DNA of 52,909 bases from positions 1 to 52,909 of the forward strand of contig JAIPCX010000020.1 of assembly GCA_021737945.1 (NCBI GenBank), written 5' to 3'. A model generated the notes under the pieces. That model saw only the letters and a list, made by a program, of their open reading frames with translations. It ran no database searches and was not told the DNA's origin. The position numbers and the translations under genes are program-made. Every line of letters starts with the position of its first letter. The first letter of the stretch is position 1. This document shows positions 29,535-37,499 of the stretch, in pieces. Source of the stretch: Polynucleobacter sp. GTDB lineage: Bacteria > Pseudomonadota > Gammaproteobacteria > Burkholderiales > Burkholderiaceae_D.

Positions 29535-30455
29535 ATGAATGTGCGCTGGGAAGGTTTGGATTTACTTGCATGGGATGCTGCTCATGCAGCCGCTATAGCG
29601 GCGCTTCAGCAAGACAGCGCCTACGGTGTCGCTATGCAAAAGCTCGGCGTTCCGGTGCTGAGAGCGCAAGTAGAGTTGGATGGTGCGCCGGTTGCACTCG
29701 CTCAGTTTATTGTTCGTCGGTTTGGTCGCCTGGGCGCAGTGGCCTTGTGCACGCGCGGTCCGATTTGGTTAAAGCCACTGTCGTCCGCCGAAGAATCATT
29801 CGTTTACGCCGCACTAAAAAAATCGATCCCGCTTAAAGGTTTACGCCTCGTGCTGTTTACTCCCGAGGTGCTTGCGGGTCAGGTGCATGGCCTAAGCCCT
29901 TGGCGTCGTGTGATGACGGGTATGTCGACCATCATGTTAGATCTAACGCCCACGATGGAAGCTTTGCGGGCGCAACTTGATCGACGCTGGCGTCATCGTT
30001 TGGTCGGTGGTGAAGCATCTGAGATGACGATACATCGCGTAGGGACGAATCCGGGTCAATTTCGCTGGGTCTTAGAAACTGAGATGCAGCAGCGTAGCGA
30101 AAAAGGCCTCGAAGGCTTGCCAGTAGAATTCTTTGAATACTATGTTGCAGCGCGACCGCAGCCCGCTAAAACGATTCTTACCTTGCGCGCGGATATAGGT
30201 CGTGATCGTATTGCGGCCATGATGTTTTTGATTCACGGCGAGGCAGCGATCTATCACGTAGGCTGGACGACAGAGAAGGGCCGCGACTTGCATGCGCATA
30301 ATCTGCTACTGTGGAAAGCAATGGAAGAATTAAAAGCACGGGGCATACGACGCCTTGATTTAGGTGGTGTGAACACCATACGCAGTGCAGGGATTGCACG
30401 TTTCAAAATGAGTACAGGTGGTGAGGTAGTTACATTAGCGGGTACATATTTTTGA
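29535..30455 (+). CDS. GNAT/FemAB-like acyltransferase
   Basis: The 306-residue protein has the two-lobed GNAT layout typical of FemABX or BioF2-like acyl transferases. A first lobe with FIVRRFGRLGAVALCTRGP is followed by a second lobe with IAAMMFLIHGEAAIYHVGWTTEKG. The acceptor end LLLWKAMEELKARGIRRLDLGGVN then RFKMSTGGEVVTLAGTYF resembles lipid II aminoacyl-transferase relatives. The frame opens at 29508, but ATG 29535 is closer to the conserved part. The substrate is not known, and neighbours (ycaO, cox genes) do not decide it. Confidence 0.72.
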   Translation: MNVRWEGLDLLAWDAAHAAAIAALQQDSAYGVAMQKLGVPVLRAQVELDGAPVALAQFIVRRFGRLGAVALCTRGPIWLKPLSSAEESFVYAALKKSIPLKGLRLVLFTPEVLAGQVHGLSPWRRVMTGMSTIMLDLTPTMEALRAQLDRRWRHRLVGGEASEMTIHRVGTNPGQFRWVLETEMQQRSEKGLEGLPVEFFEYYVAARPQPAKTILTLRADIGRDRIAAMMFLIHGEAAIYHVGWTTEKGRDLHAHNLLLWKAMEELKARGIRRLDLGGVNTIRSAGIARFKMSTGGEVVTLAGTYF

Positions 30456-30508
30456 GTGATTGGTACTCATAGTAATTTATCTAGTCGTACTTTTTGTGGG
30501 TTAGCCTA

Positions 30509-31201
30509 ATGAATAAAAAAATTCTACTTTATCAATTGCAAACAGTGTTAGCAATCGCTCCCGACTTCAATCTCTACACACCTGATTCAGACATTCACTT
30601 ACGTTGGATGAATGCTATCCACACGCTGATTTATCAATGGAAGCCTTTTCCGGCAATCGCTGTCGCTAATGCTATTGAATTCATGCCAAGTGTGGCAGAG
30701 CGCTCAAGAAATATCGAACAAATTTTTAATATTTCACATCATGCGATTGAACAATTGCAAGTTGAAATAGAGGCATCGTTAAGTTCGGGTACAGTATCAA
30801 ATAATACTAGTGAAAAAGATTTGGCCACCTTACTTTCAACAGCCAATCAGTATCTCTTCATTATTGATAGTGATTGTGATGTACAAAAACTAGAGTTTTA
30901 TTTGGATAGTTTGAAAGAGCAAGTGAAGCTTCGACTACTGGTGAGTAAATTTTCGGCAGAGGCGATAGTAGAACTAAAGAAAATGACATCGCAGTCAGAT
31001 ACATTGGTAGAGGTAAAAATAGCAACGGCCGCTGCCGAAAATATAGTTTTCGTGGATGATTTGAATAGTTGGGGTTCGGTCGATGATGGGCATCAAGCCA
31101 ACCTACTTTTGTCAGAAACCATCACTCCTTTGTCACCCGAATTAATGCAGTTAAAACGTAACCAATACGAAGCGGCTTGGACAACAGCCCAGCCTGTATG
31201 A
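30509..31201 (+). CDS. Hypothetical protein upstream of the cox maturation genes
   Basis: I do not recognise this 230-residue cytoplasmic protein. It has an N-terminal helical half with WMNAIHTLIYQWKPFPAIAVANAIEF. A C-terminal alpha/beta half contains YLFIIDSDCDVQKLEFYLDSL and ENIVFVDDLNSWGSVDDGH, reminiscent of phospholipase-D-like C-terminal regions but without an HKD motif. ATG 30509 is preferred over the frame opening at 30494. It precedes coxD by about 200 bases on the same strand, but a link to CO oxidation is only positional. Confidence 0.6.
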   Translation: MNKKILLYQLQTVLAIAPDFNLYTPDSDIHLRWMNAIHTLIYQWKPFPAIAVANAIEFMPSVAERSRNIEQIFNISHHAIEQLQVEIEASLSSGTVSNNTSEKDLATLLSTANQYLFIIDSDCDVQKLEFYLDSLKEQVKLRLLVSKFSAEAIVELKKMTSQSDTLVEVKIATAAAENIVFVDDLNSWGSVDDGHQANLLLSETITPLSPELMQLKRNQYEAAWTTAQPV

Positions 31202-31402
31202 GATTTGTTTTATAGATAAAGACATTCCACTCAGGGAATCCGCTTGGCTCAAGGCGGATCTCTATCACGCTAGCCCTTCTCGCGGCTGGTGCATCAGTAA
31301 TACATCGTGTTGTAAGTCTCATCGCGACTCTCATGCCACCATCGATACCTATCACGCCAAGATGATTTTTATCCTTTTTCAGCAACGATGGTCATTTTTA
31401 CT

Positions 31403-32314
31403 ATGTCACCTAAACAGGTCGCCAATTTGCTGGAACAGTCTGGTTACGTGACTGACGATAGTCTTGCGACCTTGGTCTGGATGGCTATGGAGCTGGACCG
31501 CCCATTACTATTAGAAGGAGAGGCAGGGGTAGGTAAGACGGCGATCGCGCTGGCACTTTCTACGGCCTTGCAAAGACCTTTATATCGTTTGCAATGTCAT
31601 GAAAGCTTGGATCTCAACCAAGCTGTGTATGAGTGGAATTACAGTAAACAACTGTTAGAAATTCGTTTACGTGAAGCTGAGAATTCTATAAGTCAGAAAA
31701 TCAGACATGATTTGTTTTCAGAAGAATTTCTTTTAAAGCGCCCCTTACTACAAGCGATCAGCTCAGATCAGCCAGCGGTGCTTTTAATCGATGAAATTGA
31801 TCGTGCCGATGAATCGTTCGAAGCGTATCTTTTGGAAGTGCTCGGCGAATATCAGATTTCTATTCCTGAGTTGGGTACGATTAAAGCCAGCTCGCGCCCT
31901 ATTGTTGTACTGACCAGTAATGGAACACGCGATTTATCGGATGCTCTTCGACGTCGTTGTTTGTATCACTACGTAGATTATCCCAGCTTGCCACGTGAAA
32001 TTGAAATCGTAAAAAAATTAATGCCGAATGCGCATATAGATTTGGTTCAACAGGCCGTCACCTTTGTACACAAGCTACGCAAGCACGATCTGGAAAAAAA
32101 TCCAGGGATTGCAGAGACCTTGGATTGGGTCAGAGCGCTCTACGCCATGGGTCAAGATCGTGTGCCCGATGATCCTGAAATTATTCGAGCATGCTTATCA
32201 TCATTACTGAAAACTCGTTCAGATCGCTGGCAAATGGAATCAGAGATTTTGTCTGGTTTACGGACAGATAATCGGGTGGGTATCGATGTCGGCTTTGCCG
32301 GAGCGATCAAGTAA
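31403..32314 (+). CDS. coxD: MoxR-type AAA+ ATPase CoxD
   Basis: CoxD is the AAA+ chaperone that in Oligotropha carboxidovorans is needed to insert sulfur and copper into the Mo-Cu site of CO dehydrogenase. The 303-residue protein has Walker A GEAGVGKT and Walker B VLLIDEIDRAD. The MoxR-family VVLTSNGTRDLSDALRRRC sensor block follows. An in-frame ATG at 31388 is also possible, and neither start has an obvious ribosome site. It overlaps coxE by 29 bases, and together with mocA it forms the maturation unit upstream of coxMSLG. Confidence 0.92.
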   Translation: MSPKQVANLLEQSGYVTDDSLATLVWMAMELDRPLLLEGEAGVGKTAIALALSTALQRPLYRLQCHESLDLNQAVYEWNYSKQLLEIRLREAENSISQKIRHDLFSEEFLLKRPLLQAISSDQPAVLLIDEIDRADESFEAYLLEVLGEYQISIPELGTIKASSRPIVVLTSNGTRDLSDALRRRCLYHYVDYPSLPREIEIVKKLMPNAHIDLVQQAVTFVHKLRKHDLEKNPGIAETLDWVRALYAMGQDRVPDDPEIIRACLSSLLKTRSDRWQMESEILSGLRTDNRVGIDVGFAGAIK

Positions 32315-33479
32315 GGTGCATGGGGCCGGTGATGCGGTCTCACTGCCCGATCTGCAGATAAGACGGTTTGCCGGTTATTTGCGCGAGCATGGATTTCTCA
32401 TCGGTCTGGGTGAGCTTGAAGCTATGCTGCGCATTACCTTACTTCTCAATCCGACTCAGTATTCAACATTAAAATCATGTTGGCGTGGGCTGGTTTGCTC
32501 GACCCCTGATCAATGGCAAAAATATCCAGAGCTTTTTGAGGCATTTTGGTTTCCACAAAGGGTGCGTGGCAGTACGAGAAGTTCAGGCGTTAATAGAAAA
32601 AATAAATCATTGCAAAGTCTAGTGGCACAGATGCATGCTGATATGGAGGCCGCTTCTGGCCAAGCTAAGCCTTCGGTGGGATTAGAAGCTGATGGTCAGT
32701 CGGGTGAGGGCGACGATGGTATCAATAGCCCGCATGCCATGGGTGGTGCGAGTAGGGCCGATCCATTAAATCGAGATGTTAAGCAATGGATGCCTGAAGA
32801 TAGTGCTCAGCTGGAATCATTTATTCGTCCGCTTGAGCAGCGTTTACGCAAAAAACTCATGCGTAAATGGATTCGAACGCACAAAACGCACCGCATAGAT
32901 ATTCCCGCTACGATACGTCTGAGTCTTGCGACAGACGGCGAGCTTCTGAGGCTAAAACGCAAGCAGCGTGATACGCGTAAACCTCGAATTTATGTATTGG
33001 TTGATGTGAGCAAATCGATGGAGTCGCACGCGGCTTTCTTTTTGCGCATAGGGCGCGTTTTTCATCAGTTGCTCAACGCACGTGTATTTGTGTTTCATAC
33101 GCGATTGACCGAAGTCACAGCACTTTTGACTAGTCGTACATTACGCATTCAAGAAAAAATTAATGCAGTGACCTTTGGATTTGGAGGCGGCACCAAGATC
33201 GGGACTAATTTAGAGGCCTTCTTAAAAGTTCACGTCGGCCGCGCCTTGGGGTCTAAGGATTTGGTGTATGTTCTTTCTGATGGCTATGATACCGATCCGG
33301 CAGAGCAAACTGAGCGGGCGATTCGGGCAATTCGGCAACGCGGTGCGAAATTATTTTGGTTGCATCCGAATAAAGAACAACCTGCTTCTGAGGCTATGTT
33401 AAAAAGTGCCCATTTAATTACTCAATTTATGGCGATTAGCAGCTTACAGAGCCTTGAAAATTTAGTGAATTTACATTGA
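32286..33479 (+). CDS. coxE: VWA-domain CO dehydrogenase maturation protein CoxE
   Basis: CoxE works with CoxD in assembling the bimetallic CO dehydrogenase active site. The 397-residue protein has an acidic/glycine-rich linker near 135-160. A basic RIDIPATIRLSLATDGELLRLKRKQR block follows, then a von Willebrand A domain with the metal-site motif DVSKSMES near residue 240. The FGGGTKIGTNL and VLSDGYDT segments lie later. Its ATG lies inside the end of coxD, so the two are coupled, a usual pairing for MoxR ATPase and VWA partner. Confidence 0.92.
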   Translation: MSALPERSSKVHGAGDAVSLPDLQIRRFAGYLREHGFLIGLGELEAMLRITLLLNPTQYSTLKSCWRGLVCSTPDQWQKYPELFEAFWFPQRVRGSTRSSGVNRKNKSLQSLVAQMHADMEAASGQAKPSVGLEADGQSGEGDDGINSPHAMGGASRADPLNRDVKQWMPEDSAQLESFIRPLEQRLRKKLMRKWIRTHKTHRIDIPATIRLSLATDGELLRLKRKQRDTRKPRIYVLVDVSKSMESHAAFFLRIGRVFHQLLNARVFVFHTRLTEVTALLTSRTLRIQEKINAVTFGFGGGTKIGTNLEAFLKVHVGRALGSKDLVYVLSDGYDTDPAEQTERAIRAIRQRGAKLFWLHPNKEQPASEAMLKSAHLITQFMAISSLQSLENLVNLH

Positions 33480-33492
33480 GCGGGAGTGGTTT

Positions 33493-34161
33493 ATGGGTTG
33501 TCTTTTAAAGCAGGGCGGGGGGTTGTACCCACGCTTACGAGTCGGAGCTGTTTTGCTGGCGGCAGGCGAAGGATCGCGCTTAGGTAAAGTACCGAAATGT
33601 CTATTAAGTTTACAAGGTGTGCCGCTGATCAAGCGGCATATGATCGCGCTTAGTGGTGCCGGTGTGGATGAGGTGGTGGTGGTGACGGGTCATTATCATG
33701 CCGATGTGGAGCCGGCCGTAGAAAGTTTTCCTGTGACGGTGGTGCGTAATCCTGCACCTGAGGAGGGTCAGCAATCGTCAGTTAGGCTAGGCCTTGAAGC
33801 GCTAACGAATACGCTGGATCTTGTGTTGATCATGTTGGCGGATCAACCGTTACTAACCGCTGATGATTTGACTGAATTAATTTCTACATTTAAAAAACGT
33901 CCGCCCGAGACATCAATTGTTTATCCCGAGGTATACGGTCAGCGCGGTAATCCGGTGATTTTTTCAGGTGAGCTGATTGCGCAGTTACTAGCAGCAGACA
34001 AAAAAATCGGATGCCGAAAATTTATAGACGATAACCCAGCTCTGGTGCATAAACTGATTACTGAAAACGATCATTTTGTTTTGGATATTGATACACCAGA
34101 AGATGTTGTGGCCTTTGAAAAACGCACTGGTTGGACGCTGACTTTGCCTGTGTTGACCTAG
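33493..34161 (+). CDS. mocA: Molybdenum cofactor cytidylyltransferase (MocA-like)
   Basis: MocA-type enzymes attach CMP to molybdopterin, giving the cytosine dinucleotide cofactor used by CO dehydrogenase and related hydroxylases. The 222-residue protein has the nucleotidyltransferase start GAVLLAAGEGSRLGKVPKCLL. ADQPLLTADDL, the QRGNPVIFSGE segment and a final DIDTPEDV follow, matching the MobA/MocA fold. A GGGAG ribosome site precedes the ATG. It begins 13 bases after coxE, which supports a role in CoxL maturation. No xdhC/coxF partner is in the window. Confidence 0.88.
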   Translation: MGCLLKQGGGLYPRLRVGAVLLAAGEGSRLGKVPKCLLSLQGVPLIKRHMIALSGAGVDEVVVVTGHYHADVEPAVESFPVTVVRNPAPEEGQQSSVRLGLEALTNTLDLVLIMLADQPLLTADDLTELISTFKKRPPETSIVYPEVYGQRGNPVIFSGELIAQLLAADKKIGCRKFIDDNPALVHKLITENDHFVLDIDTPEDVVAFEKRTGWTLTLPVLT

Positions 34162-34185
34162 GCGATTGAATCACTAGAGGCATAT

Positions 34186-34216
34186 TAAAAAACCCGGCAA
34201 ATAAAGCAAGCCGGGT
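34186..34216 (-). terminator. Intrinsic terminator of the ion channel gene
   Basis: On the minus strand, ACCCGGC pairs with GCCGGGT around an 11-base loop and is followed by a run of six T. It lies just past the channel stop and also faces the end of mocA, but the uridine run serves only the minus strand. Confidence 0.85.
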
Positions 34217-34251
34217 GGGAATGTTGTCATTTCCGTCTTGTGCTAACGCCA

Positions 34252-35073
34252 CTAACTGCACGTTTGTTTGTGAATATCGCGGACCATTGATTTGAGCTCT
34301 GTCACCTCTGATCGGAGATTGCGAATTTCTTCGTCGAGTGCTAGCTCCGCACCTGCGTTCTCTGCGGTCCTGATTGAATTAATCGAATCCACAATTACGG
34401 CTACAAAGAGATTCACGACGATGAAAGTGGCGCACAATATGAAAAGGACAAAAAAGACCCATGCTGAAGGAAATATTTCCATCACTGGCCTAGCAATCTC
34501 TTCAGACCAACCTTCTAGCGTCATTACTTGGAAAAGAGTATAAAAACTTGTCGACAGCGAGCCAAAGCGGTCAGGAAAATCTAGTCCGAATATATTGGTT
34601 GCAATCACAGCGGATACATAAAAAATAATCATTATCAAGCTGAAGACCGATCCTAATCCGGGTAGTGCGCTTAACAGAGCACCCACCACCCTGCGCATAC
34701 TCTCAATCTTGTTAATTAGCCGCAAAACACGTAGTACGCGCAGTGCTCGCAGTACGGATAGGCTGCCAGTGGCAGGTATGAACGCGATCATAACTACCAA
34801 AAAATCAAATACACACCAAGGATCTTTAAAAAATTTAAGCCGTCTAGCTGCAATTAGCAATGCCAATTCTGCGATGAATACCCACAGAATAAAGTGATCG
34901 ACCGCGAGTAGTTCAGGGCCAATCTCGGCCATGATTTCGTGATTCGTTTCTACGCCCAAAATGATGGCGTTAACGATAATTAAAAAAATCAAAAAATTTT
35001 GAATAAAACTAAGCGCCATAAAGCGCTCTATGTCTCCGCGCCAACCGGGGAGATTTTCTTCAGCATGATGCAT
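34252..35073 (-). CDS. Voltage-gated cation channel (BacNav/BacCav family)
   Basis: This is a single-repeat six-helix channel that would assemble as a homotetramer in the inner membrane. In the 273 residues, S1-S3 lie within about 20-100. The voltage sensor S4 (105-130) has arginines at 109, 112, 115 and 118. The pore loop carries the selectivity filter TLEGWSE at 185-191, S6 spans about 204-232, and an acidic coiled coil at 245-268 should tetramerise. The filter differs from the TLESW-S type of NaChBac/NavAb, with a Gly at position four and an extra Glu at position seven. That may favour calcium. It lies inside the cox locus on the opposite strand. Confidence 0.92.
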   Translation of the reverse strand: MHHAEENLPGWRGDIERFMALSFIQNFLIFLIIVNAIILGVETNHEIMAEIGPELLAVDHFILWVFIAELALLIAARRLKFFKDPWCVFDFLVVMIAFIPATGSLSVLRALRVLRVLRLINKIESMRRVVGALLSALPGLGSVFSLIMIIFYVSAVIATNIFGLDFPDRFGSLSTSFYTLFQVMTLEGWSEEIARPVMEIFPSAWVFFVLFILCATFIVVNLFVAVIVDSINSIRTAENAGAELALDEEIRNLRSEVTELKSMVRDIHKQTCS

Positions 35074-35224
35074 AGGAGTTTAGAAAATAAAAAAGTTAAT
35101 ATTTGGACAAATGCATGATTTGTTTCAGACCTAAATGATAAGTTAATCACATTGCTTATGAGTAAATTTAAACTTACAGAAGCCTGACGGATAAAAAAGC
35201 AGCCGGTAATTGATGCTCTATTTT

Positions 35225-35896
35225 TTATTTCGAGTGGGTTGAAACCGTGATGATCAGGCGTTTTCTCATACGAAAATAGTCGTGCAAAATAAAATACAAA
35301 CGATAGATAGCCACGCTGATGACCATACCCCACACCATGCCGGTCATCATTCCACCCACCATACGAGCCAAGCTCATTCCATTGCTGACACTAAGCGCTT
35401 GAACAAACAATGTGCCGCCAATGGTCATGCCCAATAGCATCCAGCCTGAGCACAACATATTTTGTGCGAACAGTGCGCAAAGTTTTCTGCATTCGGGCCG
35501 TATCATTCGCAATGTCGGTATTGCTGCTAATCCACCTGCAATCATCATCACGTGCATTCCGGGTAGTAGCATGAGGTGGTAGCGTAAGGAATCCACGACC
35601 GTCCGTCCGTTTGTAGAGATACATAGCGCCTCCAACATTGCGATCGGTGTTTGCAGGCAGTCCCACGCAAATCCCATCAGCATTCCTCCGATACCCAGCG
35701 AAAGCATCACGGTGGGTGGCGACAGACCAGAGCGTTGCGGCCGTAGCAGTGCTAACGCCAGACAACCGCTTGCCACTCCAGCCGTCATCAGCAGAGTCCA
35801 GCTCCAATTAGTCGTTTTTTCATTGAGCCAGTAGCCGCAAAACCCCAACAAGCAGGTCAGCAGCAGCCATCGCCAGCCTTTGCGTTTGATCAACAT
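35225..35896 (-). CDS. Methionine-rich six-helix membrane protein, function unknown
   Basis: I do not recognise a named family. The 223-residue protein has about six membrane helices and is unusually rich in methionine, about 20 residues. These are clustered in segments such as YHLMLLPGMHVMMIAGG (near 106-122) and MVGGMMTGMVWGM. It also has membrane-facing His and Cys. It is divergent from coxM across a 136-base gap and upstream of the channel gene on the same strand. Because CO dehydrogenase contains copper, thioether-rich helices here suggest a metal-handling role, but this is inference from position and composition. Confidence 0.65.
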   Translation of the reverse strand: MLIKRKGWRWLLLTCLLGFCGYWLNEKTTNWSWTLLMTAGVASGCLALALLRPQRSGLSPPTVMLSLGIGGMLMGFAWDCLQTPIAMLEALCISTNGRTVVDSLRYHLMLLPGMHVMMIAGGLAAIPTLRMIRPECRKLCALFAQNMLCSGWMLLGMTIGGTLFVQALSVSNGMSLARMVGGMMTGMVWGMVISVAIYRLYFILHDYFRMRKRLIITVSTHSK

Positions 35897-35985
35897 AGTA
35901 GTAATTGTTGCAACGGTTGTTCGAAGTTAGGATAGCCGTGCGGTTATCGAATATGTAACTTCTTAATCTGCACTTGATCTGTATC

Positions 35986-36012
35986 AGTTCCTTGGCTTCC
36001 TGCAGCGGAACT
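35986..36012. promoter_or_regulatory. Inverted repeat in the coxM upstream region
   Basis: Arms AGTTCC (35986-35991) and GGAACT (36007-36012) flank a 15-base spacer just before the coxM ribosome site. A second 8-base palindrome, GTTGCAAC, lies near the start of the divergent gene. Either could be an operator. No known CO regulator gene (RcoM or CooA type) is in the window. Confidence 0.3.
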
Positions 36013-36032
36013 AACTTTTTAAAGGAGACGCT

Positions 36033-36896
36033 GTGATTACTTCGGGTTTCGACTATCACGCACCGGGAACGGTGGCTGAGGCGATTGGTTTGCTTACTAG
36101 CTTGGGTGATGAAGCAAAAATTCTGGCGGGTGGACACAGCCTGTTGCCGATGATGAAGCTGCGCTTAGCTGAGCCTGCTCATCTGATTGATTTGGCCAAT
36201 ATTCATGAGCTGCGCGGCATACAAAGCCAAGGTGATGTGATTCGCATTGGTGCGATGACGACTGAAAATGAATTGATCAACTCCAGATTAATTCGCGAAA
36301 AATTACCTCTGCTAGCTGAGGCTGCGCGTCAGATTGCAGATCCTCAAGTAAGAAATCGCGGCACGATTGGTGGTGACATTGCTCATGCCGATCCAGCTAA
36401 CGACCAACCTGCGATTGCGATGGCCTTAGACGCCACGCTAGTGCTACAGGGTGCGCGAGGAATACGTCGTGTAGCCGCCGTTGATTTTTTTTACGGTCCT
36501 TACATGACCGTCATGCAATCAGACGAATTACTCGTTTGTTTGGAAATGCCACCTATGCCTTCAGGTGCGGGCTGCGCGTATCGAAAACTCAAACGTAAAA
36601 CAGGTGACTGGGCCACCGCGGGTGCTGCTGTTGTCTTGCAACGGTCGGGCGATGTCATTACCAAAGCACGTATCGGGCTGACGAATGTCGCGCCGACGCC
36701 CTTACGTGCAACGATGGCAGAGCAACTGTTGGTAGGCAAAACGCTGTCGCCGGATTTGATTAATGAAGTTGCTCTTCACGTAAGAACTATTTGTCAGCCA
36801 CAAGAAGATTTACGTGGCGACGTTGAGTACAAAACAGCGATGGCAGGTGAAATGACTAAGCGCGCCATTAGTCTTGCTGCGGCACGCTGTTCTTAA
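36033..36896 (+). CDS. coxM: CO dehydrogenase medium (FAD) subunit CoxM
   Basis: This flavoprotein subunit passes electrons from the iron-sulfur subunit to quinone. The 287-residue protein has the two FAD motifs of this family, AGGHSLLPMMKLRLAEP near 32-48 and TIGGDIAHADPAND near 111-124. It ends in the regular CO dehydrogenase C-terminal domain with LTNVAPTPLRA. The GTG start is preceded by AAAGGAG. It is followed by coxS, coxL and coxG on the same strand, the canonical M-S-L order. Confidence 0.95.
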   Translation: MITSGFDYHAPGTVAEAIGLLTSLGDEAKILAGGHSLLPMMKLRLAEPAHLIDLANIHELRGIQSQGDVIRIGAMTTENELINSRLIREKLPLLAEAARQIADPQVRNRGTIGGDIAHADPANDQPAIAMALDATLVLQGARGIRRVAAVDFFYGPYMTVMQSDELLVCLEMPPMPSGAGCAYRKLKRKTGDWATAGAAVVLQRSGDVITKARIGLTNVAPTPLRATMAEQLLVGKTLSPDLINEVALHVRTICQPQEDLRGDVEYKTAMAGEMTKRAISLAAARCS

Positions 36897-36952
36897 TCAT
36901 TCATGAAAAATAAAAAAGTGAAACATCGAATAAAAAATCTACGGGGGAGTTT

Positions 36953-37450
36953 ATGAGTAAGGGAAAAATAGCGTTAGCTATCAATGGAAAAAAAGTTGAG
37001 GCCGAGGTTGATGCTCGGCTGTTGCTAGTTCATTTTTTACGTGAACAACAAAATCTCACAGGGACTCATATCGGTTGCGACACCAGTCATTGTGGTGTGT
37101 GTACGGTCGATGTTGATGGTCAGTCGATAAAGTCGTGCACGACGCTGGCGGTGCAATGTAACGGTAAAAGTGTCACTACAGTCGAAGGGCTTGCCAGTGG
37201 CGCTGTTTTGCATGCGGTTCAGCTCAGCTTTTCACAAGAACATGGGTTGCAGTGCGGCTTCTGCACTCCCGGCATGCTAATGCGCGCCTATCGCTTCTTG
37301 CAAGATAACCCCAACCCATCTGAAGACGAAATACGACTGGGTATGTCCGGCAACCTTTGCCGTTGCACTGGCTATCAGAACATCGTTAAGGCGATTCAGC
37401 GAGCCGCCGAGATGTTGCGCACCCAGGCCAGCGAAACTGCGACGGTTTGA
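36953..37450 (+). CDS. coxS: CO dehydrogenase small (2Fe-2S) subunit CoxS
   Basis: This is the electron-transfer subunit with two [2Fe-2S] clusters. The 165-residue protein has the plant-type ferredoxin cysteines in [16 protein letters not shown] with a fourth at KSC. The second cluster set is CGFCTPGM and [18 protein letters not shown] ribosome site precedes the ATG. It sits between coxM and coxL with short gaps and is ordinary for the xanthine oxidase superfamily. Confidence 0.96.
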   Translation: MSKGKIALAINGKKVEAEVDARLLLVHFLREQQNLTGTHIGCDTSHCGVCTVDVDGQSIKSCTTLAVQCNGKSVTTVEGLASGAVLHAVQLSFSQEHGLQCGFCTPGMLMRAYRFLQDNPNPSEDEIRLGMSGNLCRCTGYQNIVKAIQRAAEMLRTQASETATV

Positions 37451-37499
37451 TTTCTTACTTGGCTCATAGAGCTAATCAAAATAAATAATGGAGATTTTC

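Noticed and set aside
31122-31385. 87-codon minus-strand ORF between the hypothetical gene and coxD
   Set aside because: It overlaps the 3' end of the plus-strand gene, has low-complexity Arg/Thr/Ile content, and no ribosome site or family.
35028-35333. 101-codon minus-strand ORF across the channel start
   Set aside because: It overlaps the channel's N-terminal codons and the end of the methionine-rich gene, and has no protein-like features.
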